A stretch of 64,000 bases of DNA from Oscheius sp. JU75. Lineage: Eukaryota; Nematoda; Chromadorea; Rhabditida; Rhabditidae. The notes below the pieces were generated by a model. It saw only the letters and a list, made by a program, of their open reading frames with translations, had not been told where the DNA came from and searched no databases. The position numbers and the translations under genes are program-made. Shown here one piece after another: positions 1 to 11,366 of the stretch. The stretch spans positions 434,001-498,000 of the forward strand of contig JASJZC010000004.1 of assembly GCA_037178855.1 (NCBI GenBank), read 5' to 3'. Numbering within the stretch: position 1 is the stretch's first letter; the number at the start of each line of letters is the position of its first letter.

Positions 1-2118
1 TTTTGAGTGCGCTCCACAAACACCAAACTGCTCCAAAGCCACGTAGTGATATTTTTGAGTTCAGAAATGACATCTGCTTGTCAAGAGGAATCTGGTCTCC
101 CAGCAAGAGAAGAAACTGAACGCTTTTGATACCGAATATGGCAGGGAGGATTTTCAAATTCGAGCCAATCTGAGCTTGACATTGACAGAGTCCTACTCAG
201 GATTCTTATAGAGCCAGAGGGTGACCTTCTTGAGATTGGCATAAGAGTTTCACAGACATCCCTTCCCAGACCCATACCTTACAAACAGGGCAAGTCGAGG
301 AAAAGACAGGAATCTGGTCTCCCAGCAAGAGAAGAAACTGAACGCTTCAGTGTGAGTGTGACTCTCTCAGTCTCTCTGGTACTGGATGTAACACGGAAAT
401 CGGGGCCAAAAAAACGGGAACTGGAGGGGGACAGGTGTGTCGGATAAGAAACCAAGACTGCAACACAAAGACAGATTCGTACAGCTGTGAAAACTGGATT
501 ACTGTAAGATCAGGGACAATCTCTGATCGGGAACAGGCTATTTACCCACTTTTGCAGCCGAAAGGACCTCGAGGTAAGTGTTGTGCTCGACCGACTGATC
601 GCCAGAACTTTTGGCAGAGAACGGCACATGCTCATGGAAGTCTCATGATGTTCACGGGAGGGAGAAAAAGTGGAAGGAAGTATGTTAAGCTTCCGCCATT
701 TGTCACAAAGAAGGCTCTTTCACGTCATCTAATGGAGCTCCGAGAGGGGGAGAGGGAGAGAAGAAAGATCGAGGCGACCCTTGTCGGACACAATTATTTT
801 CCCGTAATCTTGAGAGAGAGTACATGTCCCAGTTCAAAAAAAACTTTGAGATAGTAGTATGTATGTGTGTGTGTGTGAGAGAGAGAGAGAGACTAGGTCC
901 ATCTGTCATAGGTCGCGAAGTAAACATAAGATCTGAGAATATGAATCGAGAGACAAGAGACAGTAACAGTGACTGGTAGCCAAGTGGCCAAGCAGAGAAT
1001 GAGGATAGGTTTCCGTAACAGTCATAGGCCATGAAAAAGAAGGGCAGAGAGACAGAAAATTCAGTCTCTCAAGCTGTATATATTCTGTAAGCGATCCTAA
1101 CCATGATGCAATCTTACAGACGAAAACCCGGGACAAGTTCCCTGTCCCTGTTCACTTATACACCCTTGTTATTCGGCTGTGATATGGTCTCCCATCTAGA
1201 GGGATTGATCTGATCAAATCTCTGTTTACACTCTGAACGCGTGAGCGTGCGAATTACGCAAACGGATCTTCACGTGTGTCTCTTGGGATTTCGGGAAGAC
1301 GAACAACTGTTGTTCAGTTGTTCAGCTAGAAAAAAGAATGAAGGGGAACTGACCTCCAACGAGGTCAACTACGTCATGGTTTCGCAGAGACAGAAACAAG
1401 GGATCAGGTCGTATGCAGAGAGAAGGGGGTGGTTGGAGAAGATGATTTCGAAAGGACAGAAACCGACTGACAGAGACGACAGAACCCGTCTGTTTCGGCC
1501 TAGTTGACATGTCAAAGTGACATAAGGAGTCTTTCATCCGATCTGACAGGCAAAACAAATTGGCAGATCAAGTTAGTTAAATCCACTATGAGTCCTTGAC
1601 AGTAACATGTTGACAAGATTTGGACAAGAGGGAGAGAATTTCTGTTTGACAGACGGACATTGTCAGAAGTGACAGACTATTAGACGAGTCAACGAAATTC
1701 AGACGACAGAAGTGAAGCGACTGAAGCGCAAAGAAGCTTGACACTTTCGACAAGTCAGTCTCAGAGAGAAATTCGTTTTAGGTTGTAGGTTCTGACTTGT
1801 CAAGAGTTTTTACTATTCGCTTCCAGTCTCCACAGACTATCTCACACAGTGTCCCGAGTCGCACCCGTATTTTCTCGACATGCTAGTTGCATGAGGTGGC
1901 GCGGGGTCAAGCCATTCTTCGTGTTTAGTTACACCTAGTTTGAGGTAATCAGACAGGTCCAACCCTGGAAAACCAGAGGGAGGTCTAAAATTTTGGAAAA
2001 CTCTCCTCCAAGGAGAGTAGCAATTCCCTTATTTTCGGTTTTTTTGACAGTACTACTAAAAACAGTATCTAAGGTTCCGTATTCCCAAACTTCCTAATTT
2101 CCAACTTAAATTTTAAAG
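1..2118. other. no supportable gene; GA/CT-biased sequence
   Basis: Reading frames here are short, overlap on both strands and follow the GA/CT skew of the DNA. I see no exon with convincing splice borders and coding composition. Upstream exons of the gene ending at 2353 may lie here but I could not identify them. A compound GT/GA microsatellite is at 861-892. Confidence 0.4.
861..892. repeat. compound (GT)n-(GA)n microsatellite
   Basis: Alternating GT dinucleotides pass directly into GA dinucleotides. This is visible directly in the sequence. Confidence 0.95.
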
Positions 2119-2353
2119 TTTTTCTGCAAAAACCTCCCTGGCTGTCCGATTCGACGAGAAGACGAGTCTGAAAGAGGTCCTGCGCTACTTTCATGGAAAG
2201 ATGAAGGGCGAGCTGGTCAGCGGCGTCAGGATGGCTCTGCTCATCGAGGGAGAGGACAAGTCGGTCCCGGTCAAGGCCAGCATGGCAGAGAAGAAACTGA
2301 TAGAGCTGGGCAAGGGCAAGCTGACCATCGTGGCCGACAACATCTTTCAGTAG
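2119..2353 (+). CDS. 3' terminal coding exon, unidentified protein
   Basis: An open frame of 77 codons runs from a possible acceptor (AAAG, weak pyrimidine tract) to TAG at 2351-2353, followed by two further in-register TAGs. AATAAA at 2390-2395 is about 37 nt downstream, supporting a real 3' end. Codon use is GC-ending (CTG, GTC, AAG, GAG), like the collagens in this window and unlike surrounding DNA, so I believe it is coding. The peptide is charged and soluble (…LRYFHGKMKGELVSGV…, …KGKLTIVADNIFQ). I do not recognise the family. Upstream exons were not found, so start and length are unknown. Confidence 0.45.
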
Positions 2354-2507
2354 TAGTAGAGATTTTGGCGGACTCGTTCCGAATTTTGAAATAAACATAT
2401 CAAAGCAAGCTTTGTTTTAGAGCTAGAGAAACCAGATATATTCTGCATCTACACGAGGATGTGCTGAAATTCTTGGAGGCGACTCTGTCTCTCTGTCTCT
2501 CAAGCGG

Positions 2508-2672
2508 AAGCGATTGGTTTTTTTGCTACAATTCGCTAGAGTTCCATCAAAAGTACTTGACAAGGAAGCGCTTTCCTTTCCTTGTCAAGAAAACTTCCTG
2601 AAAAGATTCGACAAGCAATTCACTTCAGTTTGTGTCCATTTGGAATGTCTGCTGCCGCACTGGAAGTTCGCC
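2508..2672. repeat. left arm of a ~165 bp inverted repeat
   Basis: This arm matches the reverse complement of 3882-4055. Shared blocks include CGCTAGAGTTCCATCAA, GACAAG(A/G)AAGCGCTTTCC, AGATTCGA(C/T)AAGCAATTCA and CATTTGGAATGTCTGCTG. Divergence is modest, with small indels. The arms enclose about 1.2 kb holding a small secreted-peptide gene on the minus strand. Confidence 0.8.
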
Positions 2673-3006
2673 TCTTCTACACCTCTACCATTTTCTCCGC
2701 TCTGCCACCACGTCCTCTGCTCTTCTACCCAGGTCACCTTGCTTTTCTCTTTAAGTAGTCTACCCAAACAATTCCCTTCTTTTGCATTGTCTCTCTTATC
2801 CTCTTTTTTCGTTTCGATACTAGGGCCTTTGCGAATCCCGAGTAACCCAGGTCCCCAGAATGAAGCCTTTCCATACACCTTATTCCCGAACGTCTTCTAG
2901 GAGTTAATATGTTTTCCTATGTATTCTAAAAATGAACGGGGAAGAATACCCTCAGTTTCTCTGTCTGTTTCTCGATTGAAATCCTTCCAGTACTTTACAT
3001 TCACTT

Positions 3007-3242
3007 TTAACAACACGAGGTATTGCATCCGAAAAGATCACAACCGCAGCAGCTTGGCGATTTCATCTGAAACGAGATAATTGATCGGACATAGTTCATC
3101 CTACCTGTTCATTCTTAACCTCCTGATCTTTGGCAATCCCGATGCAGCAACTAGAAGAGCATTCTCCTGCAGCACAGATACATTCGTTGTCTGGGCATGC
3201 CAAGACAGAAGAGAAGACGAGAAGAAGGAGCAGAACAAGCAT
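3007..3242 (-). CDS. small secreted cysteine-rich peptide (60 aa)
   Basis: Two exons on the minus strand. Exon 1 (3242-3120) starts with ATG and a textbook signal peptide (MLVLLLLLVFSSVLA, then CPDNE). Intron 3119-3067 has GT...TTTCAG borders. Exon 2 (3066-3007) ends in TAA. The mature part is about 45 residues with 12 cysteines in CxC, CC and CCxC groupings, so it should be heavily disulphide-bonded and extracellular. A TATA-like CTTATAAGG lies about 30 nt upstream of the ATG. Signal peptide, intron phase and cysteine density make coding likely. I recognise no family; antimicrobial, structural or effector roles are all open. The gene sits between two arms of an inverted repeat. Confidence 0.72.
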
Positions 3243-3270
3243 TGAGCCTGTTGCTCTGTTAGAAGGCTCC

Positions 3271-3280
3271 CCTTATAAGG
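3271..3280 (-). promoter_or_regulatory. TATA-like box of the Cys-rich peptide gene
   Basis: On the minus strand CCTTATAAGG lies about 30 nt upstream of the ATG at 3242, the spacing expected for a TATA element and a very short leader. Confidence 0.5.
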
Positions 3281-3881
3281 GAGAGTTTGGCATAAACATG
3301 ACTGAGTGTTTTTGGCTGTTTCAAGGTGATATGGCTTGTTGTTGGCCTCAAACGAAAACTGACTGTACCCTTTGCCGGATCTTGTCGCAAAGTGTTTGGG
3401 AGCACGAAACTATTTCTGGCCTTGACTCAGCTGTTCTGTCACTGTCAGTCCTTTTGTCTCCCTGTCCCCTCTCTGTCAAGTTAGGCAAAATTCAAAAAAA
3501 TTTTGCGACTGCTCTTCGTCGAACAAACTGGGAGCTGGCTAGCTTGGGTCTTATCGGACAGGAATCAGTCAACTTCAGACCAGAGCAAAAAACGCAAACA
3601 GTGTATAACCGCAGATGTTTGGGTTGTATCGATTGTGTTAAAAAACAAGATCGTACGGGTCCGCATTATACATTACTGAATTAATAAGGCTCAAACATAA
3701 CCCTCTGTATTCAGCGCGCCGAGATAGTACGGGTGCGATATTGGTTTTCAGCTATCTCTGCTGATAAGAGACACAGACATGGTTTAACCTGATGCTGTCC
3801 AGCTTCAGTTCCAAGAGCACAGATCCGATATTGGGCAATTCTCGAGGCATAGTATTTTTGCCATTTCATCCAGGGAATCCA

Positions 3882-4055
3882 GGTGGCGACCTTCCGATGC
3901 AGCAGCAGACATTCCAAATGGGCATAAACTGGATTGAATTGCTTATCGAATCTTGTCAGGGGATTATCTTGACGAGACAAGGAAAGCGCTTCATTGTCAA
4001 GCACTTGATGGAACTCTAGCGAACTGTGGGAGAGCAAACGATCGCTTCTTGACAA
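3882..4055. repeat. right arm of the inverted repeat
   Basis: Reverse-complement partner of 2508-2672. Just outside it (4050-4100) the DNA becomes a GAGAGA-rich tract. Confidence 0.8.
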
Positions 4056-4211
4056 GGACAGAGAGACAGAGAGAGAAAGAGAAAGAGAGAGAGAGAGCGA
4101 TTGCGATCTTCTCGTTGTTCTATGCGCCTTAAATGAAGGATCCCTAAGTCAACAAGACTCTCACGCCATAGCCAATCTCATAGCCTGGATAGGCTCAATT
4201 TTCCTCTCCAA

Positions 4212-5771
4212 ATGCCAATAAAATACACCGATGATGGACCAACAGTCATTCTTGCTACCATTTTGGGCATTTATGTCGAGTATGCTTGTCATTTTGTGAT
4301 AGTGATCCGTCCTTTTCAGTTCCAAGTCCAGATACCGAACACTCCAGAAAACCTACAAAATCGCTGTTTTCCTAGTTCTGGTGAGTTCTCAGCATTTCGA
4401 GTAAGAATGAATTCAGTTTATTTCGGCCTTTCGACGAGCAGTCCAAGGATTCCGGGCACCGAAAGGACTGAATCCTTGGTTCATGAGACTCTATGACACC
4501 TCCGTCGTGCTGACTACTTGCGGAGCCATTTTTTACTTCAGGTAGGAGACGGACAAATTCTAAGAGCCTGTTTCAGTGGATTCATTGCAGTATGCTTCAT
4601 GCACAATCTGCATGAGAAGAGACTGAAATTCTTAGAGGTAAGCCTCGATATTTGTCTCTCTGTCACTGTCTCTGCATCTCATATCTCCATCCCAGCTCTA
4701 TGGAGACTACAAAGACGACCGGCACAAAGCATCCTCTCGAAGAAAGTGTCTCTTCTTGGCCATCTGTAGCATCACTTACTCTCTACTATCTGGTGGCGGT
4801 GCCTTATTCAGTAAGCCCTTCCCTTACTCTCTCCAAAGCTTACAGTGTACCTAACCAAGTACCCATTTCAAACTTTCAACTTGACCGACCTCTGCATGCG
4901 GATGTTCGAATTCTATGCTGTATGGTATTATTTGAATCTTCCACTTACAACATTTAGACTTTCCTGTCCTCAAATTCCATTATGATCCTAGTGGCCTCCA
5001 TTGTTCAGGCTTGTCTAGTGGTTCAGGAGAAGATCAAAGGGATTGATGACCTCATTTCGGGCTTCACAGGGACCAAGAAAGTTACATTTGTTCTTTGACT
5101 AAACCTTCCAGGTGCTCCTCAGTCTCTGAGGCCTTGGAACAGTTGGATTTGGCACAGACGACCTACCAAAAGATGGTCTGTGCCAGGAACAGGCTAGAGG
5201 ATCTGTACTCTTTCCCTCTGTTCTACATTTACAGTGTTTCTGTGCCTGCTTGCTGTCTACTGGGATACTTGTCTCTAAGAAATATTGAGGTGAGAGAAAG
5301 TAACAGTGACAGTGTCTGTCTTTTCTAGGGATCCATAATTTTCCTGCTCTCTGTCAACGTGTTCATGATGGCTATGGTCGGTTCCCTCATAGTCGTCAGC
5401 TATCCTGCTTTTAAAATCCATGAAGCGGTATAGATTTCTCTATGGCATCTCACAAAGTTCAGGGTGAGAAGCTCCTATCTAACACCATCAACATGTATTG
5501 TTCCTCTCTGACTCACCATAAGGATTCTGAAGTCATTGTGAGGGAGTCTACCGTGGCAAAAGTTCTGTTTTTAGGGGAAGATAACATTCTTTGTCCTTCA
5601 AATGCACTCGACCAAGCTAACTCTTACAGCAAATGGCTATTTTCCTTTGGAGAAGAAGATGCTACTGGCTGTGAGTCTATCTCTCTCTGTTTCACCGAAT
5701 CCGAAATTCAGCTCTTCTCGACCATTACAACCAACTTCCTGATACTAGTTCAGTTCAGTGAGAAGAAATGA
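4212..5771 (+). CDS. gustatory-receptor-family 7TM chemoreceptor (Gr/GUR/LITE-1 type)
   Basis: Eleven exons join in phase: 4212-4380, 4448-4541, 4577-4637, 4696-4810, 4846-4919, 4958-5080, 5131-5289, 5329-5427, 5463-5531, 5575-5669 and 5712-5771. The last four exons give the hallmark of the arthropod/nematode Gr family: a segment like HSTKLTLTANGYFPL, then a final helix ending in the T-x-hydrophobic-QF signature (TTNFLILVQF), two residues from the usual stop region. Earlier exons encode several hydrophobic helices (for example FIAVCF, IMILVASIVQ, FYIYSVSVPACCLLGYL, IIFLLSVNVFMMAMVGSLIVV). Gr proteins are inverted-topology 7TM channels or light/chemical sensors in the plasma membrane. The first ATG (4212) and the 50-nt intron 5081-5130 are the least certain parts. 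AATAAA at 5832-5837 supports the 3' end. No disabling change seen. Confidence 0.82.
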
Positions 5772-5839
5772 AGTATTCTTTTGTCTCCACTTTTGTTGGC
5801 GGAGATAAAGTTTTTGCAGAACTCCAAATCCAATAAACA

Positions 5840-7400
5840 TGGTGCAAAATGTATTATCTGATTTATATGGTAGTTTGTAAGGTTGGCTTTGGCTGGAAAA
5901 GTCAGACGTCGGAATCGAAAGAAATTATTGACTCAAGACATTGGTGGGCGGATTCACTCGTTCCATTCTTCGTATGGGCACAAAGATGGCCTTTGGCGAT
6001 GTTGTCTGGTCGGTGATTCCGCTGTAACGTGGTGAACATATTTACTGCCGTTTTTTGTTCAAACATCTCAGGCAATGATGAAACTCCCTTACCCGATTCA
6101 GCCGTGACTGAATTGACAGCCGGGGCAGTTAGCCATGAGCGGCTCTAAATCCTATCTGAAAACACAATTAGTAAAGTAGGGACGGTGTTCCGCTTTCATT
6201 CTTTCGCTGGATCTCTGTCTTGAGAACAACTTTGGGCTATGTATATCAGCAGTATCTTGGAGAAGTGAAAAAATCAGAGAATCTGTCGTTATATAATCTG
6301 CTGGACGGGGCCTGTTTGATGGATCGTGGTTGAAGCATCGATCAGCTGATGTGAGTCGAAGCTGGGGGCCCGAGAGACTGCTAAGACTGGTGACCTCGAA
6401 GAACCACTAGAGAGAAAAGCCGTGAAGCGAGATGACTAGAGGGAAATTAAGACGAGGGACGAAAACGACTGTCGTAGAAATACTGATATCTAGTGAGTTT
6501 GGTAGAAACAAAAAAAACCTATTCTCTGTCTCTCTCTGTTCCTCCGCAAGCGATCTTTTGAAGAGGAAACATTTTGGCCCCGGAAAGGCTCCTGTGTATA
6601 TCTACTTGCGTTGGTTATTTACTGTTGAGATACTAAAGTAAGGATCAAGTTCTGAAAGTGTTCCGTAGGCAAAGTAAAAACTTTGAGAGAAGCGAGAAAG
6701 AAGTTTAGGTAGTGAACTAAAGGGGATTTCATATAGAAAAACTGTGTCACTTTCATGGGATCGATGACTGACGCATTGGTATGTCTCACCGTTTTATATT
6801 AATAGAGTTCGAAAGATGGGCGATTGCCCAACTAGACAGTTCAACATTCTCTTAAAATGTCAACACTTTACAGTCTGTGGACTTTTATGTCACGTGTCCT
6901 TGAAAAGTTTCGGCTAGTTGAGTTAGAAGAGAGTCGAGAGAGCAAAATGCAAAATGGACGCTCAGCCAGGATGGCTAACGACTGGTCTAACTGTTAAAGT
7001 GTTCCTAGAAACTTTTCCTTTCATTGCGTTCAACTGCCCAAACCTTGGAAAACAATTCAATCTGCCAAAAATGAAGATATCAAGGTAGAGACAGCCAGAG
7101 GATAGATGACAGAGAAAAGGGAAATTTTGATTTGGAAAGAAGAAGTCTGAGTAGTGAGCACCTGCTGGAGTGTCTGTCTCCCCTCACATTGACTTGTTCA
7201 AAAGGATTTGATAAGACTATTCATTTGAAAATAGTTTGAGGCTCGAAAAATTCTAGCATTCTAGGGACGCCAAAAGCCCGACGTGTGACAGAAAGCAGGG
7301 TCGCAATGCGGCTTCCCACATATATTCAAATGGCGATTTTACCGAGGGTCTCTTTCTCATCACTTTCTCTTCTTATCTCATCCTTTAGATACAAATTTTT
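5840..7400. other. intergenic, no gene seen
   Basis: AT-leaning sequence without long frames or paired splice borders, beyond the polyA signal of the receptor gene. A pyrimidine-rich stretch just before 7401 serves the next gene. Confidence 0.5.
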
Positions 7401-7405
7401 CAGCA

Positions 7406-8891
7406 ATGCCGCCAAAGAAGAACCAGGTCAAATCATGGGAGGTGGAGAAAATAATCAAGATCAGAGTGGAGAAGGGAGAGAGGCAGTATCTGACCGTCTG
7501 GAAGGTTAATCGTTCATCTTAATCTCTTGAATTTCCCTCCAATTTAGAACTTCCCCCTAGGAGCCAGTTCCTGGGAACCGAAGGAGTCCTTCATTTGCGT
7601 GCAAGATCTGATCGTGAGTCCATTGTTATTATTTTTGACACTAGATTTAGGATGTCTACAAGCAGGATAGAGAGGCCAGAGGAACCTATCGAAAATGGCT
7701 GTGGATGACCGGGCAGACTCGAGAGCAAGGTAATTCTAATAGGGGGTCTATATACCTGTCAACCATTTGATTCGATGTGCGAGTTTAAGTGAACTTCGGA
7801 AAAAGAAAAAAGGGGAAAAGTTGATTTTGGGGATGACCTATGATGCATACCCTTCTGATAGTGTTTTCGAGGGCGCCATGAAAAGAAAAGATACGGCAAT
7901 CGAACCCGGCTTGCGATTGTTTCGTAGCGCTAAACTACTAAGCCATTTGGAGAAAACAGCGCCGATGGCCCCTGAGGGACTTAACTGTACCGTTTCTAAC
8001 CTTACTACAGTACCATTTTCAGAGCCTACTCTAACTGGAAAGCCTGTGACTCCCGGTAGAGACGCCGGGTATAGTCGCGACAAGGCCCTACAGCAGCCGA
8101 TCTTTGAAGAAAGTGAGTATCTCCCAGTCTATAGAAACCACATTTTAGAGCCTAACTTTTTTGTCAACAAGACAGCCCTGAAAGTGACCGAAACTCCTCG
8201 ACCCGTACCCTCTCACAGGATTGAAGGACAAGATCGTTTCCGAGCTACAGAAAGGCCCATTTTTCAAGTTGAACAGACAGGCATCCAGCCTCGGATGACC
8301 CATACTCAGCTAGAGGGAATACCTTCTGGAGAGCCGCACAGCCAGACTAGTCAGACTCGGACGACTCGTACCCAGCTATTGATCCAAGAAGGACAGCCTT
8401 CGAAGACGTATGACTTCGGGATGAGAAGAAAAGTGTCGAAGAAGGCCCGAGATGAGGAGGGCAAGTTTTCGGCCAAGTCAGCTGGACGGACGCACAGAGC
8501 TCCAACTCTAGTTTCCCGGAAACATAGCGCTGTAAGCGTTCACGCCCACAATGAAGAAGAGGACGAAGAAGACCGTCTGAGAAGGAAGATGAAGCGATAC
8601 GTGCGGGCTGTCTATGACCCGAGCAGCGACGAGGAGGAGGAGCCAGAAGATGAGGCCAAAATCTTCGAGATGCTCCAAGAGAAATTGGCGAAGGATGGAC
8701 GGAAAGAGAAGCTGACCGATAAGAGAAAAGAGAAGATCCGGGGAAGGGTCTTGAGGGTAGGTGTGCCAGAAAAGAGGTATAAAGAATGTTTTAGAGCAAG
8801 GAAAGAGACGCAGCTCGGTTGGTCCGGATTTGGACGGCAGTGAAGAAGGGTCTGATGGAGACGAGCGAGGTTGCCGACTACTTCAAAGAGG
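7406..8891 (+). CDS. chromodomain protein with acidic/basic tail
   Basis: ATG follows ATTTTTCAG at 7395-7403, a likely trans-splice acceptor. Exons: 7406-7504, 7548-7613, 7651-7729, 8011-8112, 8149-8756, 8795-8891, then a donor; the 3' end beyond 8892 is unresolved (acceptors near 9037/9045 give only 6-12 more codons). Exons 1-3 encode a chromodomain at residues ~10-60 (SWEVEKIIKIRVEKG, YLTVWKNFPLG, SSWEPKESF). By alignment with HP1-type domains the aromatic cage would be W11, W32 and F35, suggesting methyl-lysine binding in the nucleus. The rest is low-complexity: Thr/Gln/Arg-rich, then acidic (NEEEDEEDR, DEEEEPEDE), then Lys/Arg-rich. No chromoshadow domain or SET domain is seen. Intron 7730-8010 (281 nt) is unusually long and contains a tRNA-like element. 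The branch-like TTTCTAAC before 8010 supports that acceptor. Confidence 0.75.
7886..7955 (-). pseudogene. tRNA-like element (A and B boxes) inside chromodomain intron
   Basis: On the minus strand an A-box-like TGGCTTAGTAG and a B-box-like GGTTCGATTGCC occur with tRNA-like spacing. The acceptor and T stems do not pair well, so this is a tRNA-derived relic or SINE head rather than a working tRNA. Confidence 0.5.
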
Positions 8892-9065
8892 GTAAGTGTT
8901 TTGACACCAATGATTTCTGTAACCGGAGCTCTTTCGTGATACCCCTGTCTGCTGAGCCCCGGATCACAATACTTGCATATATCCGTCCTAGACTGAAAAG
9001 ACCGGTCTCACTCCTATATAGTCATTTTCCGGTTCAGAGCTTCAGTTTTTAGCTTAGAGATGTTT

Positions 9066-9292
9066 TGTAAAGTTGTAAGGTAGATCAAAAGCTAAAACTT
9101 TGTAGAACATGAGTACTCAGTAAAATATCTGCTTTACCCCAAAAATGGCACTCCAAATTTTGCGCATAGTCTCTGTGTGCCGAAACCGACGCGCTCAGGA
9201 CACCATATCTCACCTACGATGGCGTTTTTAACAATTTTTATGTTATGCAAAGCTGTAGAGCAGAGCAAATACTAAAACTCTGCAGAACATTG
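9066..9292. repeat. two copies of a dispersed ~45 bp motif
   Basis: Copies near 9066-9113 and 9243-9292 share the pattern AAAGYTGTARRGYAGAKCAAA...CTAAAACT, then TGYAGAACAT. The same motif occurs on either strand near 19416, 19560, 35002, 48362, 48530 and 58400. Confidence 0.6.
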
Positions 9293-9417
9293 CTAAGCGC
9301 AAATTACTTTTTGGCACCGAAAGCTGAGTACCAAGTTGCGGGGTTATTTGTATAAGTGTAAGCCGGGTAAACCTACCGCTGAAAATTTGCAACAAAACTC
9401 AATATGTTTTAGCCACC

Positions 9418-9774
9418 ATGAGCTACTCCCAGGTCAAGCAACTTCGTCAGATTTACATCGACTACACTATGAAGAATCTGTACGAATCCGTTGCTGGTCC
9501 CTGTGTGTTCTGTAGTGGACACCCGGACAGTCTCGTCTGTACAGTCAAAAAGTACTACGAGGAAAGAAAGGAGTTCCTCGAGGAGAAGAAACGGTAAAAA
9601 GATACAATGATCTTCAACAGAAACTTTTTCAGATGTACTAAGTGTATGAAGAAGAATTGTACTCAGGACCATGAAAAGCTGTCCTGCATGTTGTGCCAGA
9701 AGAGTGGTGACCACCACATGGTCATGTGTCCTCAGAATGTCACACACAGTGATTTTTTCATCAAATATGCCTGA
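9418..9774 (+). CDS. small Cys/His-rich protein (105 aa), probable zinc binder
   Basis: ATG follows ATGTTTTAG at 9404-9412, a likely trans-splice acceptor. Exon 1 is 9418-9593, the 39-nt intron is 9594-9632 and exon 2 is 9633-9774 (TGA). The protein has an N-terminal helical segment (MSYSQVKQLRQIYIDYTMKN), a first CxxC (CVFC), a second cluster CTKCMKKNC and a third CMLCQKSGDHHMVMC. Regular C-x2-C and H/C spacing suggests two or three zinc-knuckle-like sites. I cannot match it to a named zinc-finger family. A long 3' UTR leads to AATAAA at 10076-10081. Soluble, with no signal peptide. Confidence 0.68.
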
Positions 9775-10523
9775 TTTCTTCTTCTCCGTGCCTCCAAACT
9801 TTTCACTTCGTTCTCTGTTTCTCATAAGCTACCCCGTTACCCTCAATTGTTATTGTTACCTCCTAACTTTTCCAAAGACTCCAAACTCTTTCCTCCAAAG
9901 TCTCTCGGGAGACATCCCACCATGTTATACCTCTTGCCAGTCACAGGAATCTCTCTTTCTCCCACTTTCTCCATTGTCATGAGTGATTTCTGACACAGTA
10001 CAAGTGCTCTCAACTATTCCAGTACATTACCATTTACCTGTCTCATTCATGGTTAGCTATTCCCGTGCTTCTTCCAATAAAAAGTGTGTTTTCAATTACG
10101 GTATTTGTTTCTGTGTAAACATCTGAGGCAGAATAGAGGCTCCACGGCAGCCTTTTTGGGACAAACAATTGGACAGACAAAAATACCTGAGACGGAAAAG
10201 AGGTTCCACATCACAAGTGTGGAAAGCTTCACTGATCTGCTGATCAAAACGGTTTGCTACAGTCTGCTAGCTTGATCACAATCGTATTGCTCCCGTAATC
10301 ATTGTTTTAACACCACACCCTCTGTCAGTGCTATCCTAACAGTCTTACCAGTTTCCATATTTTTCCGAATTCTTGGCTGGCTTGACTAACTGCAGGCATC
10401 ACAAATCTGGCCGGCCAGGTAGGCCAGCGTTGTTTTTGCGGCGGGCTAAAAAAAATTTATCTGGCATCTTTTTCCTAACTTCTTTCTTTAAAAAGTTGGG
10501 GCAGGGCTAGATCTACTTACATT

Positions 10524-10860
10524 GCCCGTTGGGGTTCGTGACATGTAGAAGATGTTCTATCCGGGGTACCGTGGCAGAAGCGACGTATTGGAAAAACAGC
10601 GAAGCCGCCTGATGTGAATGCTAAGTCAAGACTAAGGAGCGGTGAAGCCGTTGGTCTAGTTCTAAATGTACTAAAGTCTCGGTGTCTGTCTGTCTGAAGC
10701 CCTAATCGTCAATTTGTCAGTTACTTTGTGACAAATTACTCTTTGCAAGCCAAGCCAAATCGACCCAGGTTGGGAGGCGCGTCTCTGGGAGAACGTTGCT
10801 TCTGCCACGGTACCCCGAATGGAACATCGCTTACCTGTCACGAGCCCCAACGGGCTACCT
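10524..10860. repeat. foldback element, ~65 bp arms with ~200 bp loop
   Basis: Arms at about 10524-10588 and 10793-10860 are reverse complements over GCCCGTTGGGG(T/C)TCGTGAC and GGGGTACCGTGGCAGAAGC. The loop encodes nothing convincing. It could form a large hairpin or be a small foldback transposon. Confidence 0.75.
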
Positions 10861-10944
10861 CAATGAGCACGAAGCTGTCCCACCAGTTACTCCAATATCG
10901 AGTCAAATAGACTTTGCTGCAAAAGTGTTTCAAATTTACAGTAG

Positions 10945-11040
10945 TATATCTGCATGAGCAAGCCAAGATTTAAAGTTCAATTTTAGGCCGCCATGAACAA
11001 GATGACCAAGTGCATGGCTATGGATCTGAAGCAGTAACGA
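10945..11040 (+). pseudogene. fragment of a carbonyl-reductase-like SDR gene
   Basis: This stretch matches the SDR pseudogene at 23520-23625: a CMSK segment (active-site YxxxK region, Tyr lost), a short intron ending ATTTTAG, then NKMTKCMAMDLKQ followed by TAA. No flanking SDR exons are present, so it is an isolated relic. Confidence 0.6.
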
Positions 11041-11366
11041 TGTTGTTCTTGGTAAAACTAGAGGAAAGTTAGTGGAGGGAGGATACTTTCGGGAAATGAG
11101 ACTGGTTACAGAGCTTGCCGCAGTTTGCGAGCTCAGTAAGGAAAAAGGCAGCATTCTAGCCCGATATTAATATAAATTTTATTTCCCAGGCATAAAGGCT
11201 CAAAGGTATTCAATAAGCTGTAATTGCCGATGCAACACATTTGGTCCGCTGCAACCAATTCTTCTGACTGTCTTCGTGCAGAAGAGCCTTTATCGCTAAG
11301 ACACTTCGTGCCACGCTAATCAATACAACTGCAGCAAGGAAGAGTGCCAGCCGCAAGGCTTCCAAA

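Noticed and set aside
435-854. 139-codon ORF near the start
   Set aside because: Composition follows GA skew, and the frame shows no domain or splice context.
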